Position numbers and translations under genes: made by a program. Below the pieces are notes generated by a model. The model did not search any database. It saw nothing but the letters and a program-made list of their open reading frames with translations, and was not told where the DNA came from. A DNA stretch of 64,000 nt from Aquatica leii. Its lineage: Eukaryota > Arthropoda > Insecta > Coleoptera > Lampyridae. Location of the stretch: contig CM069432.1 of the NCBI GenBank assembly GCA_035610365.1, positions 7,254,001 through 7,318,000 on the forward strand. Direction: 5' to 3'. Shown piece after piece: positions 33,321 through 45,799 of the stretch. Every line of letters begins with the position of its first letter. Within the stretch, counting starts at the first letter, position 1.

Positions 33321-35946
33321 GAATATGAAATAGTCAGATGTCATTTGTCACATAGATCTTTTATAGAATTTTTTTCTAGAAAAGCACAAAAATTGGTATT
33401 TGGGCTGTGTTGGTAACGCTTAGCTTTTCTTTTCCAAGTGATGTACGGCAAGAAACACAAAGCAAGCAACAAAATCTCAAAACATCAAACTTTATTTGAC
33501 ACAAAATATTTTCAAAGGAAAAAGTTACTTTCGCAAAGCTCAAATAATAATATTGCGCTCACACGCATATTATGCGAGGAAAGGTCGAAAAATTGTGATT
33601 CACGTCCACTGACTCATTTTCTGCTGGTTTAGATACTTTTGAAAGCATTTGGATAAATGTAATTTTTTTTCTAGACACAATCAATTTTAGAGCCAAAGTG
33701 GAACTTTCAGAAATTTAATCAGACCTTGATTGAATACGCTTGGATTAAATGAAACATTCAATGATTAAATAAACAATTTATTCCTGACAATTGCTTCACC
33801 ACACCCTAACTAGTTGATGCGCATTTTTAAAAAAACAACAAAACCAAACGATTACTGGATTTTACCCGAGTTTTATGGCGGTTCACAGTTCTACAGCTTC
33901 GAAGATTATGATGCGATTCGAGCTACGTTGCCACATCCTTTTAGATGTAAAAGTTGCAAAGTGGTGATTTCATCTTTGGAAATGTGCATCCACAGTTAAA
34001 GAATTGAATTTTTTTTAACAGTTTGTCTTGTTCGCGATTCCTTGTCATATCTAAAGAAAACTTACAGCAGATTGGACTCGCAATAAAAATATTTCGCGAC
34101 GCGAAATAATCGACATGCCTTTTTATTAAATTCTCTTTTTTTTACCGATTCTATCATTTTTTTCTCCTATTAATATTAAACAAATGCGCTACTGACTATA
34201 AAAAACATTACAAAGATAAATTTAACATGAATATTTTCTCTAGTCTTAACAAATTTATAACGCTAATAATCTTTACAATTGATTGACTGTTGATACAATT
34301 TCAACATTCAAAATTTACTCAAATTTTATTTTACCTACTTTCGTCCTATGTTGATAACTTTACAGTGAAATCGTTTATGATTTAAACTAGTAATTACTGA
34401 TGGTTTTTATTATAAACCTTTATAAATCAGATTTAATAAATTATTTCGTTTACGCATTGTAAAATTTGAACATAAATTATTGGTTTAGTAGAACATGTGT
34501 GTTTTGGTGACTACCGCGGCTTTTTTGCGGCTAAGGGTAGCTTTGTGAATGTCGTAATATTACACCAGCCTCGAAACCGCCACAATTTTTGTATTCTAAT
34601 GATTTGTTTAATAATTTAAAATAACCAATAAACTATTACTCTAAAACGGTGTAAGATAGAAGAAAGTTGCACATGAACATTTTTATAGAGGACAAAATTT
34701 ACTATAAAAAAGTTGACGAAAGGGTACAATTACGTTCAATAGTTTAGAAGATACAAGTGTGCAAAGTTGCACAAAAATTACATTAAAATTCTGTAGCTTT
34801 AAAACTATTAGATATAATTATACACTCCCACGGACTTTTTTGTAGTAAATTTTCTGCTCAATAAATTGTTTATGTGCAATTTTCATCTATATTGTACCGT
34901 TTTTACAGCGTACAAGGCGGAAGCTCGCTCGGATCTAATTCTGCAATTCCTATAATTATTTTTCATCACTGCTGAGTGAAATTAAGACTTATTATATTTT
35001 TAAAACATACAACGAATCATAAGATTTTGTTTAATAATAATAAATACTGCATCCAAAAAATACAAAAAATTAAGTGAAATTGGGCACCGCCGCAAGTTCC
35101 AGATTTGTTTGATCTGAATTCTGAATCTGAAATTAGTAATCAAGCATCAATAAGAAATACAGCAAAATTGTATGTGAAAATCAAATCGTAATCCTAGCCT
35201 GACAGTTACAGAGAAGTTTAAAATAATTTAGAAATATCCTATTGCGAAATCTCAAGTTATTATTTCTTAGAGTTACGCCATGTTTAAACTAACGACCTTC
35301 TCAAAAACTTTTTCTAGGAATTCTAAAACACGTGACTCATATGTTAAAAATTACTAGCAATGGACTAGTACGTTTTTATCACTTTGTTTTATTGATAGGT
35401 TATCTCTGCTCCACAAAAACGTCAGGAAATGTTTTCTTTTACTAAGAGGTCAAGAATATAGACCTAAACATAATTTTTTATTCCAAATATGTTTGCGTAT
35501 TGATAGTGTTTGAATATACAGATAAACAATTTCTGTTTTTCTCAGATACCATCAGATATTTTCAAAATATAATATTTGATTATTCAATTCAAATTAACCC
35601 AATGTTTTTCATCGAAATACTAAAAAAATATGTTTTGAAAATGTGTAAAATTACTGAAAATTTTACGTAAAAATTGTAATTTACAAAAATAAAATATTAC
35701 GTGACATTTAATTTATACGTAATGCAGAACATCTTTTTTGTTTCAAATAAAATATAACATTGTTGATTTTGAAATTAGTAGGATTAAATTTTCTTTGTTC
35801 GCATGCCCCCTTAAACATTTTAATTATTTTTCAGTGGCCTGTATTAATTTTAGCATGTAAATGGCTATAGAGATGGAAACGTTGAAAACCGATTTTATAC
35901 CCGCATAATTCAAATAATAATTATTATTTATTTTTAAGTACTGTAG
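33321..35946. other. AT-rich stretch, nothing recognised
   Basis: About 2.6 kb with no recognisable gene. A 61-codon frame at 33814-33999 (+), ending FRCKSCKVVISSLEMCIHS, and a 64-codon frame at 33438-33632 have no domain I know and are probably relics. Confidence 0.45.
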
Positions 35947-36066
35947 TTACGTCCTCCTTTAATATTGAATTAATGAGTAGATTGTAGAAAGTTCTTCACT
36001 AGGAAGTGAAGAACTTTCTACAATCTAGTCATTAATTATTTATTTTGTTAAGACAACGTAACTATA
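35947..36066. mobile_element. MITE-like near-perfect hairpin
   Basis: Arms of 33 bp (35968-36000 and 36005-36037) pair with one G-G mismatch around an AGGA loop. Outside them, TAGTTACGT (35945-35953) and its complement ACGTAACTA (about 36055-36063) extend the symmetry with gaps. Size about 120 bp. No coding. Confidence 0.65.
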
Positions 36067-36129
36067 ACGATAAATATAAAAACAGTGCAAAAGAAAAGCT
36101 TTGTTATTTAATTTTGACTTTTATTACCT

Positions 36130-36640
36130 TCCTACATGGAAAGTATAGCGATGGGAATTTTTTTGCAAAAATTTGTTTCAGTCTCCTGATTCAAAAAAAT
36201 GTATTTTTGACAAATGAAATTTTGGGTGTCTGTGTGTGTGTGTAACGTACCCACGATAACTCTCGAACCAAAAGTTCCAGTAACTTCAAATTTGGCATGG
36301 AGCTGACTTTTTATATTCTCTTAGTTCCTTCAAAAGATGAGTCTAATAAAAAAACCGATAGTAGGTGTATTCGCCATTTTTAACAGTTTTTCTTAAATAA
36401 TTTTGTACGTATGTAAATTATTCGAATTATTTTGATGGTTTCTTATAAAGATAATTCTTCGTAACATTTTATTCAAATAAAAAATTTTCTAACATTAACA
36501 GTTTATTAGATATTTGATTTATAATTTAAAATAAATTCCAAATATAATCTATAGGTTCGAATCCTGCCTGCGACGATTTTTTTTAGAAAAAAAATCCATA
36601 CCTTGAAAGGAAAGCAAGAAATAATATATAAAAATAAAAA
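36130..36640. repeat. Inverted dispersed copy of the 1-4726 repeat unit
   Basis: Reverse-complement match to the tandem units near the window start: CGATAACTCTCGAACCAAAA, ATTTTTAACAGTTTTTCTTA, ATTAACAGTTTATTAGATAT and GGTTCGAATCCTGCCTGCGA appear in reversed order. A short GT run lies at 36225-36242. Confidence 0.75.
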
Positions 36641-37876
36641 TATTACTGATTTACTAAAGAGGAATGTAATATCGAGGCGCAGAAATATAGGGGTTAGTCA
36701 ATATGACAAAATAACCTTAATTTATCATATTTCGGTTATATCTTAATGAAACCGAGGAGAAAATTTAAAAAAAAATATAGCATGCTAAGAAATCAATACA
36801 AACAAATACATATGACTTAAAAGTGGGTAGGATGAAAAAAAAATTTAAATAAAAATTGTTTAATGTCTAATACTTAGTACTTTTACCATTATTTCTTTTA
36901 AGCAAATAAAATTATTATTTCTGAATTCTCTATATTCTTTTAGCTTTAACTTTTCTTCAATTTGCAAAAAAAATATGTAGAATTATAGAAAAGTGGTAGT
37001 GTGGTGTTTTTTTGCACATATAAGTAATGGAAAATTCATTAAGGCCAATCAGTGATTTGTAATTCCTGAATTTAATTCTACTGCTTTTTCAAATTTCCTT
37101 TTTTGTTGTACGTAATAAACCCAGGTTATCCTTTTCTAAGAGGGACTTCAAGCAAATCCTTCTTCGTTTGTGTTAAGAATCGGAACGTTTTGCGCACAGT
37201 TTTGAGTTTTAACTTTTAATAGTCAATTAGGAAACGTCGTTTATTCAAATGCGTACGGCGTTATCTAAGGCGTAATTCACGCTCATTTGCACTATACCGC
37301 ATAGGAATGTGATAACAACTAATATTAATAATAATATACTACCCAGAACCCATAAAAAAATCAAATAGTAGACAAAAAAAAAGTTACCCAGCGGGATTTC
37401 TTAGGCATAATGTAGGTCCTATTATACAAAAAAAGAAGAGGACAAGAAAGAAAAACTGGAAGAAGCCAAGATAAAGAAAAAAAAAGATTGAAAGTAAAAA
37501 ACGACAAAGAGGTGGAAAAGCTAAAGAAAACAGGTCAAAAATCAAAATAAAAAAAAATATTGGGAAAAGAAATTAAGAAAACCAAGATCCATCTCCATCA
37601 ACAAGCAGTAACAATAATAATATAATCCTGGTTTTCTTTCTAGTCGAACAATAAACCCTTTTTCGTCTATACAAACCACGGCTGGTCAAAAATAAGAACT
37701 TTTTTGGTCGAGATAAGTTGTTAGTGGTCGAAAAAGGATACAAAATATGACCTATTTTTGTGCAATTGACTCAGTTTTGAATTTAAAAAATATACTAAAT
37801 GGCCGAGAACCGACGCATTGACCCTAAATAACATTATAAAAAATGTTTCTTAAACATTTTTAGAATGTATACCTAT
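36641..37876. other. AT-rich stretch with a K/E-rich relic
   Basis: No gene. Around 37420-37610 purine-rich sequence reads as lysine/glutamate-rich peptide, similar in kind to the tails of Tigger transposases (compare 45159-45377), but without a catalytic domain. Confidence 0.4.
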
Positions 37877-38308
37877 TGAAACGTTCGAGAAATTATTCTT
37901 AGGTTCGAGAGCCTTCACGAAGTTCTTATTTCCAGAACGTTCACCGAAGCATATAGAAAGTTCTCGAACGCATGGCCAAAATGTATACATGCGGTACAAA
38001 CAAATCATAGATCAGTTATTTCAGTAATTCGAAGTCGGCAGTGTTAAGAAGATTACTCAAGTTTAAATAAATAAGTGATTAACGCGTGTTCAGATAAATA
38101 CGACGAATTAAATTCGTGTGCGACTTTAATGTACACAATAAGTGTTAAACTGAAGTTATACGCGGACTTTATCTTTCGTGTAAGTGATAATGCTATATAA
38201 ATTAGTGTAAGTGTTTTTATTAAATATCCTTAGATTTAATTAGTTCGGTTAGTTATAAACGTATACGTAATTTTAGTATAAATAAATTAGTTTTTAATAA
38301 TCGTTACA
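37877..38308 (+). repeat. 5' LTR, copy A
   Basis: 432 bp from TGAAACGTTCGAG to TCGTTACA, followed by GTGGTGTACC, the likely primer-binding site. TAAATAAATAAGTGATTAAC and CGCGGACTTTATCTT match the other LTRs of the family. Confidence 0.8.
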
Positions 38309-38751
38309 GTGGTGTACCGTGGGCGATATCGAATAGAATCGTGTAAATAAATAAGATGTTTGCAATTTTAGTGTAAATACCATTAAGTAATTTAATATCG
38401 CTCCCGTAATAAAAACATTGATTGTGTAAATAATCAAACTTTAGTTCGCGATTAACGTGTTTGTTTATAGCGTTTAATTATAGCTGTTCCATTTCGTTAA
38501 ACCAGTGTCGGGCTTTATTAAAATTTAGTGTTATTACACTTTTTTTATTATTATTCGTGGTTAAATGTATGCTGGTGACGCGTTTCTGAGCAGTTAAAAT
38601 AGATTTAAAAATATTTGAAATTTTCGAATTAATGAAAAAAAATATGGAAAAAAATAATATAATAGAAGGAGCGAAAATTCTCAGAAAATTGAAGAAAAAC
38701 TATTCGAACATTCTCAGAAAATTAAAGAAAATTCTAGAATAAGATAAGAAG

Positions 38752-38925
38752 GTCTTCCGGGTTTGGACCGTGCCATTGTTGTAACCGAAGTTGCCAACGT
38801 TTCGCCCACTTTCGCAAAGGGATTCATCAGGGCGTGAGAGAAGTCGAAAAACTCAAACAAGGAACCGAAATCTAACTAAAAACTTATCAAAAGTTAGGTA
38901 ATCAACTTGAGAACCAAGCTATTAC
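38752..38925 (-). mobile_element. Penelope 3'-end fragment with hammerhead-like motif
   Basis: Matches the outer ends of the 29951-32406 element: GGTCTTCCGGGTTTGGACCG, CCAACGTTTCGCCCACTTTC. The minus strand has an intact CTGATGA...GAAAC core (38801-38832) with stem II changes that keep pairing (C-G to T-G). It interrupts gag of copy A. Confidence 0.7.
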
Positions 38926-40016
38926 AAAATTCTAGAAATTTAAAAAAAGAAATACGCGCGAGCATGGAAAATCAAATAAAGACTATTAAGAAACAAATAC
39001 AAGTTAGTGTAGGAAATCAAATCAAAATTGTTCAAGAGGAAACTCAAGCATGCATGTTAAGTTTAAGAGAAGAAATATGCGAAGTTCTGGAAAACGGAAA
39101 ACAATCTATGAATGACAAAATAGAAGTAAAAGACAAATTCGGACAGAAGCAAATTCAAAAACCTTAGAAGACAAACTAGAGAAAAAATTGAGAGAAAGAA
39201 TACAACTGCTTGAAGAAAGAATAAACCATATGAATTGTCACGGCGAAGAAAACGTCACGAGTGAAGATTTAATAATAGACCATAGGAAACAAACCACTCA
39301 TAAGTTTAAAGTTATACCTCCAAATTCTGATGGTAAAGTTCCACGGTTAACCTACTACAAGCAGATCGAAGCCGTAGTTACAGCCAATCGTTGGAGCAAC
39401 AAACAGAAAGCGACATCTTTAATAGTGTCCTTACGCTTGGAATTTTACAGACTGTTCCTGACCACCTGCAAGAAAATTACAAACTCTTAATTTCACGTTT
39501 AGAAGTGAGATATGGAGATGTTCATCTTTAACAAGTGTACCAAGCTCAAATTAAAAATCGAGTTCAGAAAGCTGCCGATAGTCTGCAAGAGTTTGAGGCT
39601 GCCATCGTTAGATAAACACGACTTGCGTATCCTACAGCATCAGATACCTTCTTGGAGTAGTCTCTCTCTCCGGTTAGCTCGACCGAAAACGTTAGATGAC
39701 GTTTTAACCCATGCTTTGGAATTCGAAGTAGCAAAACAGGTGTCGCACTGAGGCAGCCATAAGCTCCGATGTGCTACAGAAATACCCTCGCACACAGAAG
39801 AAAACATTGAAGAAATAGTGCGACGTGCATTTCGGGAACAAGTAGCTCGAGGAAGAGAAATGACGTGCTGGAACTGCGAGGAAGTAGGCCACGTACGACG
39901 ACGTTGTACTAAGCCCAAAAAAAGACCGGAGGAGCGCCCAGAAAACAAGAACAAGTCGACCGAATGGGGCGAAAGTCAACTTCAACAAACCATGCCCCAG
40001 AGGTTGGTATTTAAAT
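38926..40016 (+). pseudogene. Gag, copy A
   Basis: N-terminal coiled coil (MENQIKTIKKQIQVSVGNQI), a capsid-like region (HKFKVIPPNSDGKVPRLTYY, then YYKQIEAVVTANRWSNKQKA), and a CCHC knuckle CWNCEEVGHVRRRC at about 39866-39910. Stops and shifts at 39165, 39490, 39590 and elsewhere. It would form the particle coat. Confidence 0.8.
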
Positions 40017-40039
40017 AGGATCGCCTATTTATCTCGATG

Positions 40040-42400
40040 GCAAGATCAATCGAAGAAGTGTTAAGTTACTCGTTGACACGGGTGCGACGAAGACTATCAT
40101 TCGTCCAGACATATTACGGAAACATGAGAAGACATCAACAGTAACAGTACGACTTTAAACGGCGACAGGCGAAGGAATACCTACTCATGGACAAGTTCAA
40201 GTAACCATTGGTTTGGGAAATAGAGTACTCGACCATCAAGTACTGGTAGCCGACATCACGGAAGAAGTTATCTTAGGAATGGACGTTATAAAAAAGTGTG
40301 GGTTCTATTTGGATATGAAGAACGATGTCTTGAAGGTCGACAATGAAGAAATTCCTTCTCATTCGTCAGAGAAGGCAATCTTACGAGTCTTACAGAGTGA
40401 AGACGTGACTATGCCTGCAAGGACTGAAAGTGCGGTGATGCTACGCCTGGATGGAAATCGCCGGGAAGGCTACATACGCGCGATTGAACCAATGGAGGGC
40501 GACTTATTGGAAAAAGGACTACTCGTTGGCAGAACTTTAACACGAGTGAAAAATGCAATGCCAGTAAGGATCGTAAATGTCAACTCAGATCCAGTCACGG
40601 CGAAAAAGAAGATTGTGGTAGGCCAATGCACGCCAGTATCTCAAATTGTGAGATGCGTGAAGTCTAACAAAGATACGTCGCCGAAGAAGTGTCCGCAACA
40701 TCTATTCAACATTCTTACCTCGAAATGCCAAAACCTCAATCAAGACCAGCTGGCTAAAGTTAAAGTGTTGATTCAAGAGTCTCAAGATGTGTTCGCGCTG
40801 GAGAGTGGTTCCAAAGGAAAAACCAACGTGGTGAAACATAAAATTAATACCGGAGACATCCACGCAGACTTCACTTCGCAAAAAGAGAAGAAACCGAACA
40901 AATAATTACGGATATGGAACAAGAAGGCGTGAATGAACCTTCAAATCGATCATGGGCGTCCCCAGCGGTACTCGTAAAGAAGAAGGTTTTGCGTACACTA
41001 CAGCTAAACGACGTGACCAAAAAGGACAGATACCCTTAACCAAGAACTGACGATATGTTAGACACCCTGTCAGGCTCCCAGTGGTTTTGCACGTTAGATT
41101 TAAAGAGTTGTTACTGGCAGGTAAAATTGGAACCCAAAGATCCTGAAAAACACCTTTTACGATTGGAACTGGTTTTTGGCGGTTTACTGTAACGCTCCTG
41201 CAACGTTCGAGCGTTTGATGGAGACCATCTTGCGCGGACTGTCTTGAAAGACCTGCTTGGTTTACCTAGCCCACGTGATCGTGGTTGGAAGGTCGTTTGA
41301 AGAACACTTCAACAACTTGAAAGAAGTGTTCCAGCGACTACCTAGGGCTAATCTCAAATTGAACCCATAAAAGTGCCACACATTCAAGAAGAAAGTGCAA
41401 TACCTTGGCCACGTCGTATCTAGAGATGAAGTAAAGGCTGACCTAGACAAAATCCAAGCAATGCAAGCATGGCCAAGACCAATTGACAAACATCAGGTCC
41501 GAAGTTTCCTTGGGTTGTGCACCTATTATAGACGATTTGTACCCGGATTTGCCAATATTGCCAAACCTTTGACATAATTAACCGAAGAAAGAGCAAAAAT
41601 TAGATAGAATAAAGACTGCAAAAATGCTTTCCATCAACTAAAACAGAAACTGGTCACTTCCCGATTTTGAGTTATCCAAGAGAAGATGAAAAATTTGTTT
41701 TGGATACCGACGCAAGCAATCTGGCCATAGGCGCGGTCCTTTCGCAGGTTCAAGATGGAGAAGAAAAAGTTATCGCCTATTTTAATAAGGTTTTGTCCAG
41801 ACCAGAAAGTAATTATTGCGTGACTAGGAGAGAGCTGTTAGCAGTCGTCAAGTCCATAGAACATTTCTACAAATATTTGTATGGACAAACATTTTTATTG
41901 AGAAGGGACCACGTCGCTTTAGATGACTATTGCAGTTCTGTTATCCAATAGGGCAAATGGCAAGATGGATCGAGAGACTGCAAGAGTATGACTATGACAC
42001 AGAACACCGTGCCAAAAGCAGTCATCGGAACGCTGATGCCTTGTCTAGAAGACTATGTCCGGCGGACTGCAACCATTGTTCGCGACTTGAAGAAAAAGTG
42101 GGAACCCGAGCAGTTGCGTTGTGAACAAGAAAACGGCAGACGACCAGCCTGAGAGGAAATGAGTGCTTTGGACAGAAAGCGTACTGGGCGCGGTGGGACT
42201 CTTTGATAGTAGAAGACGGTATTCTTAAGCGATCCCTAGAAAGTTTCGGGGGCACGGGAAGCAGACTACAGTTGGTAGTGCCAAAGAGCCGGGTGTCAGA
42301 AGTGTTAAAGCATCTCCACGATGGTACATCAGGAGGACACTTTGGCATTAAGAAGACATTGGAGAAAGTTCGAGAACAATTCTACTGGGTGTTAAACCGA
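40040..42400 (+). pseudogene. Pol, copy A, decayed and truncated
   Basis: Protease (LLVDTGATKTIIRPD near 40065), a linker of 230 codons open at 40213-40905, broken reverse transcriptase (40920-41570, ending in QYLGHVVSRDEVKADLDK), RNase H (LDTDASNLAIGAVLSQVQDG near 41700), and the zinc-binding start of integrase (HLHDGTSGGHFGIKKTL near 42310). It then breaks into LTR sequence at 42391. Confidence 0.8.
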
Positions 42401-42535
42401 AGTTATCCGCGGACTTTTCTTACATGTAAGTGATAGTGCTATATAAATTAGTGTAAGTGTTTTTATTAAATATCTTTCGATTTAATTAGTTCGTTTAGTT
42501 ATAAACGTATACATAATTTTAGTATAAATACACTA
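42391..42535 (+). repeat. Partial LTR at deleted end of copy A
   Basis: GTTATCCGCGGACTTTTCTT and following sequence match LTR interior from about 38155 on. The join to integrase has a short GTGTTAAAC-like overlap, suggesting microhomology-mediated deletion. Confidence 0.7.
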
Positions 42536-43477
42536 TTGATTTTGCAACGTAATTCTGGCCATTACGACGTTTTTGCAATGTTTTTAAAAATGCAAATATT
42601 TCTTTTGTAAAACATTTAAGAAATGTTTCCTTGTTGATTGGGTTGTTTTTAAATATTTTAAAATGGCCGTCTTGTATGATCAGTGTTGTAAATTATCTAT
42701 ATAAATTCACATAGATCAATTAATCTAGATTCACATTTTGTATCTATTTATATGTTTCTATGTTTTTCTATAGTAATTTTCCGCATTCCATAGTAATTCT
42801 TCAAATGAACTCCATCTATCGCTATTACTACTTAGATTATTTCATCTATTATCTGCTATCTATATAAAGTTTGAATAGTTTTATTGTTTGAAAAAAAATG
42901 TAACTAAGGTAACGTATACAGTTATTGGCCGCAATAGGGTTGGCATAGAAGCGGTTTTTCGCACCTATTAGTACTTTGGTTGACTTGTAGTGACATTTGA
43001 TTTTATAATTTGTATAGGCAACATTCATACTTGATTTTATACAAACTTGGTGGTGGTAGCTCATAACCTTAAAAAATTCACATAGGTTTTGTCAGACTGT
43101 GCGCGCCATTCGCGACTTTTATTGGTGAAATAGTAAAATCAGTCACAACCGCATGGCAGGACAGGACGATTTATGCACAAGGTACGTACGTTGTGGTATT
43201 AGATTCCGCTTAATGACGTTAAACAATACTTAATGTAGAGAGATTTGAAAGCGGGAATCAATTTTTATGACATTTAGTATATGTATTTATATATGCCAAT
43301 CACTGTCTTCAGATTTTGATGTAAATATATTTATTGGCCATGTGGCCAATCACTGCATAAATCAACATTTTATATTTTTACATTTGGAGGGGTGTTTCTT
43401 CGTTCTTAAAAATTCAAATTACATAGAAAACTATAACTTTCTAAAAATAATATTTCTACAATTACTATCGTTCTCAT
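42536..43477. other. AT-rich, probable leader of the pogo-type element
   Basis: No gene recognised. Terminal repeats of the following transposon could not be identified in it. Confidence 0.4.
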
Positions 43478-43478
43478 C

Positions 43479-45377
43479 ATGCAGATGCCGAAGGTGCAAG
43501 AAGGGACAAATTACGAAAAAAAATATACCGAGAAAGATGTTTTATCAGCGTTGACAGCAATCGAAAATGGGATGTCTCAAAGAAAAGCTTCTAAAAATTT
43601 TGGTGTGCCACGACGAACCAAATCCTGTACTCACAAGAGAAGAAGAGAATATATTAGATGACTGGATACTAACTGGCTACAAGAAAGGTTTTCCCGCTAT
43701 AAAATCAGATATTGAAGTTAAAGAATTTTTAGACCGTAATCTTCGTAAAAATCCATTCCATCACAATCTTCCCGGCGAAGGATGGTACAGAGCTTTTCTA
43801 AAACGCCACCCATCTCTGACTCATCGAATACAGGAAGCAGTTACTGCAGCTAGTTCCGTCGTTTTAGAAGCAAAAATTCGGAAATGTTTCACTGGGGTAG
43901 AAGAATATTTAAAAGAAAAGCAATTAGAACATATATTAAACTATCCAACTAGAATTTTTAATGGCAATGAGACTTGTTTCTTTTTGTGTCCAGAAAATTC
44001 TAAAGTTGTTGCACCAAGAGGCGCAAGGAATGTTTATGAGGTAAACTCAGGCCAGGCACCAATGAATATAACAGTGATGTTCACGTTTTCTGCGACAGGT
44101 CAAGTAACTGAGCCAATGGTAATGTACCCTTATAAAAGACTACCAGCTGCAATATTGCCGTCAGTACCTAATTGTTGGGGAGTCGACCACAGTGACAACG
44201 GTTGGATGAAACTAAAATTGTTTTACGAGTACATTGGAAATGTATTGTATCCGTGTTTAAAAAACAGTGGTGTCAAATTTCCTATTATACATTTTGTGGA
44301 TGGCCATACTACTCATTAGGCATTGAAATTAAGCGAACTCAGCACGAAATTGGAAATTATTTTGATTGCGCTTTATCCTAATGCAAAGAGGATTATACAG
44401 CCTGCCGATGTAGTTGCATTGAAGCCTTTGAAAACGGTCTGGAAAAAAGTCGTGTTGCAGTTTAAAAGAAAAAATCCTCATCAAATGCTGACAAAAGAGA
44501 ATTTTGCTCCAATTTTAAAAACGGTTATTGACGAATGCGCCAAAATAAGCACTATAAAAAGTGGTTTTCGATCGAGTGGTTTATTTCCATGGGATCCATC
44601 CGCCATTGATTACACAAAATGTCTAGGGATAGGAAAGAGTACAGATACCAACGAATCAACAATCCAGAATGAACAGATGCGGAAACAGGATCAATTTTCT
44701 ACTATTTCGTATGAAAAGTTCAAGAATGTCGTTGGCGAAAATAGAATAAGAATATTTAAACAAATAGAAAGTTACAGTGAGACAAATGATGAATTTATTG
44801 TACTTTACAAAATATACAAGAAATTTAAGAGAACATGATATCAACTGTGGAGCCTGAAGATTTCAGAATAACTGATAACATAGATTACTCAAACGTTTTG
44901 GAAGAACATGTCACTGAGTCGCATTTAGATAAACAAAGCGATGCCGAAGTTATAAAAACTTTAGAAAATGAAGATATGACTTTCCAGAAGTCGTCACACT
45001 CACAGAAAGGGATCGAAATAAACGAGAAAAGATCAAGGATGATCTATTGATGTTATTAGGAGCTGAAGATGGAAAGAATGACAATGCAACATCGAATTCC
45101 AGTCTTCGAGATTACGTAATTTGGCCCAAGACTCCCGAAAGAAAAGGAAAAAAAAGTAGTGATAAAATACCTTTTGTCACAATGGAAAAAACTTAAAACG
45201 GAAAAATTAGAGTCCAAGAGAGAGGAAGAAAAACAAAAAGAAAATCGTAAAAGGTTACGATGTTTGAAAAGAATGGAAAAGGACAAAAAAGCAGAGAAAG
45301 CAGCAGTCATTAAAAGACAAAAGAATAGTTGCCCAAAAACCAACCGGAAACAAAAGAAAGAAAAATCCGATTCATAA
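43479..45377 (+). pseudogene. Pogo-type (Tigger/jerky-like DDE_1) transposase
   Basis: ATG at 43479: psq HTH (YTEKDVLSALTAIENGMSQR, KASKNFGVPRRT), frameshift near 43600, second HTH (LPGEGWYRAFLKRHPSLTHR), then the catalytic domain. The first catalytic aspartate is changed to asparagine (FNGNETCFFL near 43975); the second (HFVDGHTTH near 44300) and third (IIQPADVVALKPLK near 44395) are kept. A TAG at 44317-44319 is in frame. The C-terminus is acidic, then K/E-rich (45159-45377) as in related proteins, with shifts. Poly(A)-like AATAAA signals follow near 45424. Inactive. Confidence 0.8.
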
Positions 45378-45716
45378 CAAAATAGAAGTGAAAACTACAA
45401 ACTCTATCGACAACACTTTGTTAAATAAATAAATATTTTGTCTTGTATTACAATCAATAAAAAAACCATGTAAGAAGAATTTTTATCAATTACAATAAGT
45501 GCATAATTTAAATACTATACAGTTGACGCTAAAACCAAAACAAAATTAATATTAACGAATAAGTTGATTTTGTGGTCAAGAAGACATTTCAGTCGCATAA
45601 AGATAAGAAAATGATCTACGATTCAATTTACAGTATTTTGACGATGAATAAATACAGACAATTTTAATATTTAAAGTAACAATTTTCAAAAATTTTGATC
45701 TCATTAAATAATTGTT

Positions 45717-45723
45717 AAAAAAA
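45717..45723 (-). terminator. Pol III terminator of tRNA-Ile
   Basis: Seven T residues on the minus strand, three bases after the tRNA 3' end. Confidence 0.85.
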
Positions 45724-45725
45724 TT

Positions 45726-45799
45726 TGGCCCATGGGGGGATCGAACCCACGACCTTCGCGTTATTAGCACGACGCTCTAACCAACTGAGCTAATGGGCC
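45726..45799 (-). tRNA. tRNA-Ile (AAT anticodon)
   Basis: 74 nt. The acceptor stem GGCCCAT/ATGGGCC is perfect; D arm GCTC...GAGC; anticodon arm TCGTG-CTAATAA-CGCGA with anticodon AAT; T arm GTGGG-TTCGATC-CCCCC, which has one T-C mismatch. Box A (TAGCTCAGTTGG) and box B (GGTTCGATCCC) are standard. No intron; CCA is not encoded. Decodes AUU/AUC after A-to-I editing. Confidence 0.93.

Larger units (their letters stand above)
37877..42535 (+). mobile_element. Macro-Gypsy family, copy A (3'-deleted)
   Basis: 5' LTR, leader, gag, protease, a badly broken reverse transcriptase, RNase H and the start of integrase, then a jump near 42390 straight into LTR sequence (42391-42535). The integrase core and the macro domain are deleted. 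A Penelope fragment sits in gag at 38752-38925. Confidence 0.85.

Noticed and set aside
33814-33999. Small zinc-ribbon-like protein
   Set aside because: Only one CxxC pair, no second pair, no splice or family support.
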